This document shows positions 1 through 6,085 of a stretch of 48,191 nt of DNA, one piece after another. The notes under the pieces are model-generated. The model saw only the letters and a list, made by a program, of their open reading frames with translations, ran no database searches and had not been told where the DNA came from. Source of the stretch: a virus; IMG/VR virus record IMGVR_UViG_3300032268_000826, positions 1-48,191 of that record, one strand, 5' to 3'. Numbering within the stretch: the first letter of the stretch is position 1; every line of letters begins with the position of its first letter. The position numbers were made by a program, and so were the translations under genes.

Positions 1-24
1 CCCATATATTAGTTCAATTGTTTA

Positions 25-366
25 TTAATTTCTCCAAAATAATTGAACCATCATTATACAAAAAGCTAAGAAAAGACATATACCTGTCTTTAGAGTAAAT
101 GGTTCTTGAAACCATGAATGTGCCATGTAACTAAATACTATTGCCCCTATTGAAAACCCCATCAATCTTGATGGCCATAACTCTCCTTCAAAATGTGATA
201 CCATATATTTTACAGACATAATATAAAGAAATGAAATTGGTACTCCCATTAATGAAATAATCATTGGATGTTGTTTAAACCATTCCCATCTGAATTGCCC
301 TTGCAATTGGACAAATGTAAGTACTTGTGCTAGTACCCCGAAGCTAAAACCTATTATAAAATTCAT
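25..366 (-). CDS. Small multi-pass membrane protein, unknown function
   Basis: This 113-residue protein is very hydrophobic. About four membrane segments can be read, near residues 3-21, 34-53, 66-84 and 90-109, with few charged residues between them. The layout recalls small drug/metabolite-type transporters, but no diagnostic motif was recognised, so no function is assigned. Its ATG overlaps the stop of the upstream small gene (ATGA), which places it at the end of a tightly packed chain of small genes. Confidence 0.7.
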   Translation of the reverse strand: MNFIIGFSFGVLAQVLTFVQLQGQFRWEWFKQHPMIISLMGVPISFLYIMSVKYMVSHFEGELWPSRLMGFSIGAIVFSYMAHSWFQEPFTLKTGICLFLAFCIMMVQLFWRN

Positions 367-524
367 AATTTATTTTTTACTCTACGTTCTATGATTTCTT
401 CAATCTCATTTTCAATTTCTTCAGTAATACTATCATCAAGATTATACCACCAATCATCAAATCCTTTTCTTTCACATAAAGAATCGAAAATTTCTAAAAC
501 ACATTTTTTAATTTCTCTGCTCAT
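363..524 (-). CDS. Small acidic protein (53 aa), unknown
   Basis: A 53-residue frame runs from an ATG at 524 to a TGA overlapping the next start at 363-366. It begins MSREIKKCVLEIFDSLCER, has the central motif DDWWYNLDDS and ends in a charged helix rich in Glu and Lys. The ATGA overlap downstream and the 17-base overlap with the gene upstream are typical of this operon and support translation. No family was recognised. Confidence 0.55.
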   Translation of the reverse strand: MSREIKKCVLEIFDSLCERKGFDDWWYNLDDSITEEIENEIEEIIERRVKNKL

Positions 525-714
525 ACTTTTTTTTATAGCACTTATGACTTGCGTACACTCTTAATTTTCCTGTTAATTCCCAATCATCATATACCTTATC
601 AAAATTTGTTATAAGAGCATCTACACCCTTGAAGTGAAAATAAGTAGAACAAGAGTCAATTACTTTTTCAATCCAATTATATACATCGTACTTATTGTTA
701 TAAATTTCTATCAC
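508..714 (-). CDS. Hypothetical protein (68 aa), probable GTG start
   Basis: A 68-residue frame with no internal methionine. The only start that fits the packed neighbours is a GTG at 714, overlapping the preceding TAG by one base (TAGTG). It is rich in aromatic residues and lysine (KKKYEQRN at the C terminus). No domain was recognised. The start is less certain than for its neighbours because GTG is otherwise rare here. Confidence 0.5.
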   Translation of the reverse strand: MIEIYNNKYDVYNWIEKVIDSCSTYFHFKGVDALITNFDKVYDDWELTGKLRVYASHKCYKKKYEQRN

Positions 715-944
715 TATAGTCTGCTGAATTTTAAATACTGTGTTGCTTTTATTGCTTCAAAGAATTTCTTATGTGCTGAGTTTTGTGAAGGCTTTCTTCC
801 TTTAGGTGTTAGTAATTCCTTTACAGCTTTTACTTTTCCTTCCTCTCCCCAATGAATAAAGTATCCCTTATTTCTTGTTACTAATCTAACTTCATTACCA
901 TTTACAATGGCTGATGCTAGATATTCGCTTATTATTTGTTTCAT
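714..944 (-). CDS. Hypothetical basic protein (76 aa)
   Basis: This 76-residue protein starts at an ATG overlapping the upstream TAA by one base (TAATG). The first half looks like a small beta sheet (NEVRLVTRNKGYFIHWGEEG). The C-terminal half is basic and helical (KGRKPSQNSAHKKFFEAIK). Nucleic-acid binding is possible from charge alone, but no family was recognised. Confidence 0.6.
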   Translation of the reverse strand: MKQIISEYLASAIVNGNEVRLVTRNKGYFIHWGEEGKVKAVKELLTPKGRKPSQNSAHKKFFEAIKATQYLKFSRL

Positions 945-1300
945 TATATAGTGGATTCTAATTTGGTTCTTACTTGATCCAGCATTTGTGTTTCGTTCTT
1001 GAATAGTTTTTCCTCTAATGCTTGTCTGTCTGTTTCAATATGAGCATGAATAGTTTCTATGATCTTATCATATGCTTTAGGATGAATAGATTTTGCAAAA
1101 GAGAACTTTGTATTTGTTAGTTGAATACCTGAATCTTTTAATAGAATGTAGTAGTGTTTTTGCTCATTGATGAGAAAATACTTATTACTAAGTGGTGTCA
1201 TCCTTAAAGATGTTTTAGGATGTTCTAACAATTTTGCTACAATATCTATGAATTGTTGCTCTTGTTGTGTTGGTGTGTACTTGAAAAATCTTTTAAACAT
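944..1300 (-). CDS. Hypothetical protein (118 aa)
   Basis: A 118-residue, probably soluble protein of mixed alpha/beta composition with a long charged C-terminal helix (residues about 75-118). The start at 1300 has the A-rich leader AAAATAAAAGTT directly before ATG that is common to genes in this window. It lies in the operon between two small proteins and no domain was recognised. Confidence 0.6.
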   Translation of the reverse strand: MFKRFFKYTPTQQEQQFIDIVAKLLEHPKTSLRMTPLSNKYFLINEQKHYYILLKDSGIQLTNTKFSFAKSIHPKAYDKIIETIHAHIETDRQALEEKLFKNETQMLDQVRTKLESTI

Positions 1301-1305
1301 AACTT

Positions 1306-1644
1306 TTATTTTTTATTTAACCAATTATTAAACTGTCCTGCATATTCAGATCCTTTAACAACAATCCAAACTATTAAAAATAATACAAATGCAATTACTC
1401 CTATTGCCCATGTCACTGGGGATAAATAGGCCCACCAGTGGTACCCAATAACTTTAACATTATCATCATATTTTAAATCTGACTGGTTGTTGGTTATCAT
1501 GAACAATGCTGGTATGCTTATTAATAATATAGTACCGAGTGCTATATCCTCTCCCATACAGCATAAAATTATAAATGCTAATAGAGCTAATCCGTTCCAA
1601 AAGAAGACACTATTTGGTGTGTCTTTAAAAAATTGTTTTATCAT
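1306..1644 (-). CDS. Membrane protein (112 aa), unknown
   Basis: Three hydrophobic stretches can be read: two in the first half (around residues 13-30 and 35-51) and one near residues 75-97 (SPVTWAIGVIAFVLFLIVW). A hydrophilic loop with the motif YDDNVKVIGYHWW lies between them. The A-rich leader precedes the ATG. It is followed five bases later by the next gene. No family was recognised; an inner-membrane location is inferred. Confidence 0.6.
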   Translation of the reverse strand: MIKQFFKDTPNSVFFWNGLALLAFIILCCMGEDIALGTILLISIPALFMITNNQSDLKYDDNVKVIGYHWWAYLSPVTWAIGVIAFVLFLIVWIVVKGSEYAGQFNNWLNKK

Positions 1645-1649
1645 AACCT

Positions 1650-1886
1650 TTATTTTTTTATTACTACTTGTCTTATTCTATCAAATAACTTTTCTAGATC
1701 CTCTGCTGAATCTACTGACCATTTCTCTGTCTTTAGTACAAAGAAGCAATCATTATCTCTATCAATTCCTATACTAGAATGTGTTTTTATTTCTAAGAAT
1801 TCATATTCGTCTTGTTCAGAGATACAATTAGCATCTTGTGAAAATCTGAATGATGCACTTTCTAATAGTGTACCTTGTTCTTCCAT
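1650..1886 (-). CDS. Hypothetical acidic protein (78 aa)
   Basis: A 78-residue acidic protein (EDEYEFLEIKTHSS, DRDNDCFFVLKTEKW), probably a small beta-rich fold. It is the first gene after a promoter-like TTCGTATATTTAGGTA element at 1913-1928 and so probably leads the chain of small genes down to position 25. No family was recognised. Confidence 0.6.
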   Translation of the reverse strand: MEEQGTLLESASFRFSQDANCISEQDEYEFLEIKTHSSIGIDRDNDCFFVLKTEKWSVDSAEDLEKLFDRIRQVVIKK

Positions 1887-1912
1887 AACCTTTTGTGTTT
1901 TAATTATTAATA

Positions 1913-1928
1913 TACCTAAATATACGAA
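1913..1928 (-). promoter_or_regulatory. Promoter-like element, TTCGTATATTTA class
   Basis: On the minus strand this reads TTCGTATATTTAGGTA, 27 bases before the ATG at 1886. It is one of ten near-identical copies placed just upstream of non-structural genes, which is why it is called a promoter. Confidence 0.6.
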
Positions 1929-1935
1929 GAATATT

Positions 1936-2106
1936 TTAGTTCTCCAACTTTTCTATACGATTTGTTTTAATATTTAAAAATATATCACCACCTATACACT
2001 CATACTGTTTATCATTTATAGTCATGATTTTACCATGATTTTTATGTGAACGAATAGATTTTAATGTTGGTGAAGTATCTTCACACCATGTTCTTTTTCC
2101 TCTCAT
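1936..2106 (-). CDS. Hypothetical protein (56 aa)
   Basis: The likely start is the ATG at 2106 (MRGKRTW), which follows the upstream TAA after one base. An upstream in-frame ATG at 2136 would overlap the preceding gene by 29 bases and is less likely. The protein is small and basic at the N terminus, with a short KQYECIGGDIF strand segment. No family was recognised. Confidence 0.5.
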   Translation of the reverse strand: MRGKRTWCEDTSPTLKSIRSHKNHGKIMTINDKQYECIGGDIFLNIKTNRIEKLEN

Positions 2107-2107
2107 C

Positions 2108-2365
2108 TTATTTAATGTTTGATTCTGGGTATGCATTTAGGATTGTATCTTTGTCTACAATTATATAGTCAAAATTACTTCCTTCATCACCATCTAAATT
2201 GGCTTTTTCACTTGCTGCTTCTAAAGCTGCTTTAACGTGCATTTTTGCAAATTCAATCATTAATTTTTGTGTTCCATTTTCGGAGTATTGAGAATTATCT
2301 CTAACTAATAAATTACCTACTCCTTTTAATCCTTTTGATATTAAAAATTCTTCTGCTGTTATCAT
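2108..2365 (-). CDS. Hypothetical protein (85 aa)
   Basis: An 85-residue soluble protein with an N-terminal helix (ITAEEFLISKGL) and the segment MHVKAALEAASEKAN. It sits directly behind the 2380-2395 promoter-like element and has the A-rich AAAATAAAAGTT leader before its ATG, so it opens a transcription unit. The function is unknown. Confidence 0.6.
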   Translation of the reverse strand: MITAEEFLISKGLKGVGNLLVRDNSQYSENGTQKLMIEFAKMHVKAALEAASEKANLDGDEGSNFDYIIVDKDTILNAYPESNIK

Positions 2366-2379
2366 AACTTTTATTTTAA

Positions 2380-2395
2380 TACTTAAATATACGAA
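2380..2395 (-). promoter_or_regulatory. Promoter-like element, TTCGTATATTTAAGTA class
   Basis: The minus strand reads TTCGTATATTTAAGTA 15 bases before the start at 2365. It begins inside the U-tract of the terminator at 2393-2418, forming a back-to-back terminator/promoter unit. Confidence 0.65.
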
Positions 2396-2418
2396 AAAAA
2401 GCTTGCCGAAGCAAGCCT
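2393..2418 (-). terminator. Intrinsic terminator after the RNA ligase gene
   Basis: On the minus strand a GCTTGC/GCAAGC stem is closed by a TTCG tetraloop and followed by seven T residues. It lies 14 bases past the ligase stop codon. A near-identical copy lies at 5429-5453. Confidence 0.8.
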
Positions 2419-2431
2419 TTTGTTAATTATT

Positions 2432-3568
2432 TTAATGAGAATCTCCTACATCATTCTTTTCTCCGTAGATTAAATAGTCTGGATTGATTACCTTTGCTAC
2501 TTTCTGTCTTTCACCTGAGATATGTTTGATTACAATTCCTTCATGTGGTACTTTTGTTCCTTCGATGAAGTTGTTGAATACAAAATTGTCTTGTATTTCT
2601 TGATTCCAAATTCCATTATAGAGAACTTGTACATGAGGGAGATTCATTACTCCCGCTATTATGTAAGCTGCTGGATCTGTAGGTACATATTCTCCTTTCA
2701 TTTTAAGATCAAATCCTACAAACTCAATATCTTTTAAACCATATTCATAGTTCTTTTGAATTCCTGCTCCGTAAATTTCTCCGTAAAGAATTAATCCTTC
2801 CCCTATATTATTAGCTCCTCTGTACTTAACATACTTCCAAAGCTTTGCTTTGATATCATACTTTTCAGCAATTGTTCTCCAAACATCAGTTGAATAGAAT
2901 CCTTGAGAGTCACTTCCTTTTTCACAGTTATGAGATCCGTAAATGTATTCATAGTCAATCCACTCATCAGCAAGGTAAAAGAATTTTTTTACTTTATCCC
3001 AGAATGACAATTTTGATTTTTTTACAATACCATATCTTGCATTTGTTCCGTGAATCTTTCTAGTGATTTGAACTAGATTTTGAACTTCATCCTCTTCAGT
3101 AAACATTCCGTCAACGTTTTTAAGGTTTGGGAATTTGTAGTAGATATGGAAGTTTTGATTGTCTCTCCATTTAATCTTTCTACCTGAAGCAAGTTGAATT
3201 TGTTTAATTGGTGGTTCATATTTCACAATACCAAGTTTTTCCATACAGTCAACTCCTTCAACTAAGAATGTTTCTTTGTAATAGGTTCCTGGAATGATTA
3301 AACATTCAGAATAAACTCCTCTCAGTTTAACTGTTCTAACTCTTTGACCTTTTCTTAGATAATTTGTAACTCCCATTTTATCAGAAAGCTCTTGTGGAAT
3401 AACTGCATCTGTAGTTGCAATTATTACTTGATTACCTTCATAATATTCTCCTTTTTTAGTGATAGCATTCCATCCACCTGCGATTACAAGTTCGATGTTA
3501 TCTGCTCCTTCGATTACTTTTACTTCGTTTATTTTTGCTATAAAGCAAACTGAATTATTATTTTCCAT
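2432..3568 (-). CDS. RNA ligase with N-terminal OB domain (Rnl5/DraRnl-like)
   Basis: This is a covalent nucleotidyltransferase that would seal RNA ends using ATP. Motif I is KIHGTNAR with Lys171 as the predicted AMP-acceptor. Motif III is LYGEIYG (261-267), motif IV HEGIVIK (342-348) and motif V AKVINPDYL (358-366). The first ~115 residues form a separate beta-rich domain (AKINEVKVIEGADNIELV, DAVIPQELSDKMG) resembling the N-terminal OB-fold module of the Deinococcus RNA ligase family. The length (378 aa) suits that family and is longer than a bare T4 Rnl2. It follows a 51-aa gene, a P-loop kinase and a metallophosphoesterase in one operon, which together would supply 5'-kinase, 3'-phosphatase and ligase steps. 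The family call is firm. The substrate (nicked duplex or tRNA) is not shown by sequence. Confidence 0.9.
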   Translation of the reverse strand: MENNNSVCFIAKINEVKVIEGADNIELVIAGGWNAITKKGEYYEGNQVIIATTDAVIPQELSDKMGVTNYLRKGQRVRTVKLRGVYSECLIIPGTYYKETFLVEGVDCMEKLGIVKYEPPIKQIQLASGRKIKWRDNQNFHIYYKFPNLKNVDGMFTEEDEVQNLVQITRKIHGTNARYGIVKKSKLSFWDKVKKFFYLADEWIDYEYIYGSHNCEKGSDSQGFYSTDVWRTIAEKYDIKAKLWKYVKYRGANNIGEGLILYGEIYGAGIQKNYEYGLKDIEFVGFDLKMKGEYVPTDPAAYIIAGVMNLPHVQVLYNGIWNQEIQDNFVFNNFIEGTKVPHEGIVIKHISGERQKVAKVINPDYLIYGEKNDVGDSH

Positions 3569-3571
3569 TTC

Positions 3572-3727
3572 TTATTTCTTAATTATTTTTTTAAATTGAA
3601 TTAACCCATCATCTGAGGTTCTTTTTAGGACTATGTAGTAATTGAAGTCATTCCAACTAAAGTACTCCTGTACTTGTTCCCAAATACCCCACTTCCTATT
3701 CCACCACTTACTTATTAAATCTCTCAT
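3572..3727 (-). CDS. Small Trp-rich protein (51 aa) in the RNA-repair operon
   Basis: A 51-residue frame starts at 3727, overlapping the kinase stop (ATGA), and ends three bases before the ligase start. It is basic and unusually rich in tryptophan and tyrosine (SKWWNRKWGIWEQVQEYFSW, then NDFNYYIVLKR). Its tight coupling between kinase and ligase suggests it is translated and possibly an accessory protein. No family was recognised. Confidence 0.6.
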   Translation of the reverse strand: MRDLISKWWNRKWGIWEQVQEYFSWNDFNYYIVLKRTSDDGLIQFKKIIKK

Positions 3728-4107
3728 AACTTGATTTCAAATCTATTTTTCATTTGTACTAATTTTTCTTCTGGTACTCCATGCTCATTTACTCCTCCAT
3801 GTCTATTTTCTACAATTAAAGAATAAACTCTGTATCCGTATTTTTCTGCTAGATCAAAGTATGGTTGCATTTCCCATTCCTGAGTGAATGTGTTTGATAT
3901 TACTACTTTAGGAAGGTCACTTTGCATAGCTCTCTCACAATCTTTTTGACAGAAATTATGAGCATCTTTTATAAATTCAGGTCTGAACTTATATTCTTCA
4001 TTGACCATAAAGAAATTATCAGCCTCAAGAGGAATCCCACCTAATGACTTTGCTAATGTTGTTTTACCTGATCCAGGTAATCCTCTAAGTAGAAATAATT
4101 CTTTCAT
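3724..4107 (-). CDS. P-loop kinase, N4BP2L/polynucleotide-kinase-like
   Basis: This 127-residue AAA_33-type P-loop kinase probably phosphorylates a nucleic-acid 5' end or a related small substrate. Walker A is GLPGSGKTT (residues 9-17). The segment EADNFF (29-34) carries the acidic residue expected to contact the acceptor hydroxyl. VISNTFTQEWEMQPYFDLA and the C-terminal HGVPEEKLVQMKNRFE match the N4BP2-like 1 pattern (NTNTQ.WEM..Y, HGVP.EK...M..R.E). It lacks the HAD phosphatase domain of T4 Pnkp. It lies between a metallophosphoesterase and an RNA ligase, so a 5'-kinase role in RNA repair is the best inference. A generic nucleotide or small-molecule kinase cannot be excluded. Confidence 0.8.
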   Translation of the reverse strand: MKELFLLRGLPGSGKTTLAKSLGGIPLEADNFFMVNEEYKFRPEFIKDAHNFCQKDCERAMQSDLPKVVISNTFTQEWEMQPYFDLAEKYGYRVYSLIVENRHGGVNEHGVPEEKLVQMKNRFEIKL

Positions 4108-4256
4108 AACTTCTGTTTTAATATTAAATTATATTGACCCCATAAAGAATTTTCAGCCTCTTGTTTAGTTTTTCCAGCACCTTCAACTACTAGCCCATTT
4201 TCAAATCTTCCTACAACTGTTACACAGTATTTAGTTTCTTTATACTCTAGCTTCAT
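4104..4256 (-). CDS. 50-aa protein resembling the C-terminal half of a dsRNA-binding domain
   Basis: The frame starts at an ATG at 4256, overlaps the phosphoesterase end by 17 bases and ends in an ATGA overlap with the kinase. The sequence YCVTVVGRFENGLVVEGAG, followed by KTKQEAENSLWGQYNLI, has the strand-strand-helix order and the G-x-G-x-(S/T)KKEAE-like signature of the second half of a dsRBD. The first helix of the fold is missing. This resemblance was read by eye and is weak. RNA binding would fit the RNA-repair operon. Confidence 0.5.
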   Translation of the reverse strand: MKLEYKETKYCVTVVGRFENGLVVEGAGKTKQEAENSLWGQYNLILKQKL

Positions 4257-4890
4257 GATGATCCTTTGGAAGTGAAGACTTTCTAATAGGTCTATCTTTA
4301 AGTATTTTAACTATTTCATCTAAAGATATTGGTTCTAACCCATTTCCGTCCACTCCAACATCCATTGCTCTTCCTTCCATAATTCTAAGATTAGGAGGTA
4401 AGTGTACATGCCCAAATAAATGCATAACTTCTCTATTCATATTATCCCAACTTATTATAGGAAAGTGCATACACACAAATGAGAATTTTTCTACAGTCGC
4501 TTTATTTATAGGACGTCGAATATCTAATTTTAGATAATCTTGTACAGATGAAAACAATCTTTGTACATTTTCCTTATTACGAGAGATGTGATCATCATGA
4601 TTCCCTAAAACCAAGTGAATGTTTTTACAAAGTATTCTATCTCTAAATTCTTGTACTTTTTCAAATCCTCCAAATGACCAGTCACCTAAGTGAATTAGAA
4701 TATCATCTTCACCAACCATGTTATTGATGTTATTTACTAAAGTATCATTCATATGATCAAGTGAATTAAATTCTCTTGTCAAGTTTGAAGCACCTTCCCA
4801 CTTTGTAGTAGCACTACAAATGTTTGAGTGAGCGTAATGTGTGTCTGATGTAAAGAACAATTGTTGTCCTTTTTCTAATACTAGTTTCAT
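4240..4890 (-). CDS. Calcineurin-like metallophosphoesterase
   Basis: This 216-residue binuclear-metal phosphoesterase shows the full motif set: SDTHYAHSN (D-x-H, residues about 15-23), HLGDWSFGG (GD), LGNHDDH (GNHD), MHFP (conserved His) and GHVHLP (GHxH). The family hydrolyses phosphomono- or diesters. In clostridial Pnkp the same fold supplies the 3'/2',3'-cyclic phosphatase of RNA repair. Here it is the upstream partner of a P-loop kinase and an RNA ligase in one operon, so an end-healing role is plausible. Similar free-standing phage phosphoesterases of unknown substrate are common, so the substrate is open. It overlaps its upstream neighbour by ATGA. Confidence 0.88.
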   Translation of the reverse strand: MKLVLEKGQQLFFTSDTHYAHSNICSATTKWEGASNLTREFNSLDHMNDTLVNNINNMVGEDDILIHLGDWSFGGFEKVQEFRDRILCKNIHLVLGNHDDHISRNKENVQRLFSSVQDYLKLDIRRPINKATVEKFSFVCMHFPIISWDNMNREVMHLFGHVHLPPNLRIMEGRAMDVGVDGNGLEPISLDEIVKILKDRPIRKSSLPKDHHEARV

Positions 4891-5297
4891 ATCTCTTTTA
4901 TTAATTTTAATCCTTCTTGTAATCCAATTTCCAACGCTTCTTCGTAAGTGTCAAATCTTCTTTCATTATTTTGTTTAGTGTACTCAGAATTGTACTTAAT
5001 ATATTCTTTAGCATTCATATCCATAGAATATGGAATAAAATCCCATTTCTTAATGTTTGGTTTGAAAGTCATAAAAATGTTAATATTATGAACTTCTCTT
5101 AACCATTTCTGAAGAAGTGATTGAGTTGGAGCTGAGTACATACCATCGACATTTTCAGAATTGGTATCCAAATAGTTTCCTAAATAATGTGTGGGTTTAT
5201 CTTGCCATATAAAACTCACCCTATGATAACATTTTAGATTAAACCCCTTTTCTTTAGCTAATTTAGCTGTTTCAAAACTTATTAATTGTTCTTTCAT
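4887..5297 (-). CDS. Hypothetical protein (136 aa) leading the RNA-repair operon
   Basis: A 136-residue soluble protein. The segment FETAKLAKEKGFNLKCYHRV, the central APTQSLLQKWLREVHNINI and the C-terminal TYEEALEIGLQEGLKLIKEI resemble a small-protein family frequent in Bacteroidota phages, in which a cell-surface-like 'PTQSLLQKWLRE' core is typical. No biochemical role is known to me. It is translationally coupled (ATGA) to the metallophosphoesterase and has the A-rich leader before its ATG. Confidence 0.65.
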   Translation of the reverse strand: MKEQLISFETAKLAKEKGFNLKCYHRVSFIWQDKPTHYLGNYLDTNSENVDGMYSAPTQSLLQKWLREVHNINIFMTFKPNIKKWDFIPYSMDMNAKEYIKYNSEYTKQNNERRFDTYEEALEIGLQEGLKLIKEI

Positions 5298-5302
5298 AAC
5301 CT

Positions 5303-5401
5303 TTATTTTTTTATAACTTCTTTAATTGTTAAAATAACTATAACTAAAACTACAATTACTACAAAATAAGATGCTATTACTTCAGCTTGATGTTGTGTCA
5401 T
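5303..5401 (-). CDS. Single-span membrane peptide (32 aa)
   Basis: A 32-residue frame starts at 5401, 14 bases after the 5415-5430 promoter-like element, and is followed five bases later by the next gene. It begins MTQHQAEVIASYF, then has a strongly hydrophobic V/I run, and ends in lysines (KEVIKK): one membrane span with an N-out/K-in charge pattern. Its position as the first gene of the transcription unit supports it. The function is unknown. Confidence 0.5.
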   Translation of the reverse strand: MTQHQAEVIASYFVVIVVLVIVILTIKEVIKK

Positions 5402-5414
5402 ATCTCTTTTCTTA

Positions 5415-5430
5415 TACTTAAATATACGAA
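5415..5430 (-). promoter_or_regulatory. Promoter-like element, TTCGTATATTTAAGTA class
   Basis: The minus strand reads TTCGTATATTTAAGTA, 14 bases before the start at 5401. It abuts the terminator at 5429-5453. It probably drives the operon that includes the phosphoesterase, kinase and RNA ligase. Confidence 0.65.
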
Positions 5431-5453
5431 AAAAAGCTTGCCTAAGCAAGCCT
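5429..5453 (-). terminator. Intrinsic terminator below the structured RNA
   Basis: The minus strand has GCTTGC/GCAAGC with a four-base loop and a run of seven T. About 55 bases around it, including the promoter-like element, are almost identical to 2380-2434. Confidence 0.8.
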
Positions 5454-5484
5454 TTTGTTAATTATTTTTAAAAAAAAAATTGTT

Positions 5485-5746
5485 GCTGGGATGTAAAGCA
5501 TATAGACTAGGTCAAATGCAAAATCAAGGTCAAGGACCTTCCTTACTACAAAGGCAAGGACAAAAACTAAGTCTAGAGTTGTTAGCCACTTTTATTCTCC
5601 CACAGGAGTAACATGTCTAACGGTTGAGTTCTATCTCAGTTTTGAAAGTTTGTAAGGAAGCGAGTTTATAGGTGGCACAGGGCCACATACGTCTGTAGTT
5701 GATTAGCTATCATATAGTATATAATTTAAAACCTCACTATCCCAGC
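5485..5746 (-). ncRNA. Candidate structured non-coding RNA (~262 nt), unknown family
   Basis: The stretch 5454-5792 has no reading frame of note on either strand, but its minus-strand transcript folds well by eye. A perfect 8-bp closing helix joins GCTGGGAT (5746-5739) to ATCCCAGC (5492-5485) and is followed by a ten-T run (5479-5470). Inside are GTGGC/GCCAC (five-base loop), TGAG/CTCA, a GTTAG/CTAAC helix enclosing a CTCC/GGAG hairpin, a TAGAC/GTCTA-type helix, and CCTT/AAGG pairs. It is clearly richer in G+C than its surroundings. No tmRNA, RNase P, 6S or group I signature was recognised. It lies between a small protein gene and the RNA-repair operon, about 2 kb from the tRNAs. Confidence 0.55.
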
Positions 5747-5751
5747 ATAAA

Positions 5752-5786
5752 ACCTTAGGGCATCGGCTTGTGCTTAGCCCTTTGGT
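5752..5786 (-). terminator. Possible terminator or processing hairpin
   Basis: ACC/GGT and AGGGC/GCCCT pairs form an interrupted stem just past the stop codon at 5793, followed on the minus strand by AAGGTTTTA. The T-tract is short, so it may instead be a processing hairpin upstream of the structured RNA. Confidence 0.35.
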
Positions 5787-5792
5787 ACCAAA

Positions 5793-6080
5793 TTATTTTT
5801 CTTCTTCTTGGAATCTTTTCTCCCAAATCTGTCTTGTTCCGTAAGGATCATTTATGTAATCAGTAAAAGCATTCATTGCTTCTTTGATTGTAGAAAATGC
5901 AACTTGTTTACATCCTACATTAATAACACATCCGCTTGAAAGAAATCTAATTCCTATTTCATAATCTCTTAGACATTCCATTCTAGATGGTCTGTACTCT
6001 TCTGATCCGTCGTCATATGTTTTGGTTACACATGCTTCCTGACATAATTCTGGTTCTGGCATTTTTACTACTTCGTTCAT
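5793..6080 (-). CDS. Hypothetical protein (95 aa), Cys-rich
   Basis: This 95-residue acidic protein has five cysteines (LCQEACV, MECL, SSGCVINVGC). The C-terminal segment FSTIKEAMNAFTDYINDP is a likely helix. It may bind metal or form disulfides, but the spacing matches no zinc finger I know. It follows the coiled-coil gene after a five-base gap. Confidence 0.6.
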   Translation of the reverse strand: MNEVVKMPEPELCQEACVTKTYDDGSEEYRPSRMECLRDYEIGIRFLSSGCVINVGCKQVAFSTIKEAMNAFTDYINDPYGTRQIWEKRFQEEEK

Positions 6081-6085
6081 AACTA

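Noticed and set aside
5485-5746. tmRNA, RNase P RNA or group I intron
   Set aside because: No tRNA-like ends, no conserved RNase P core and no group I core could be recognised; no flanking exons.
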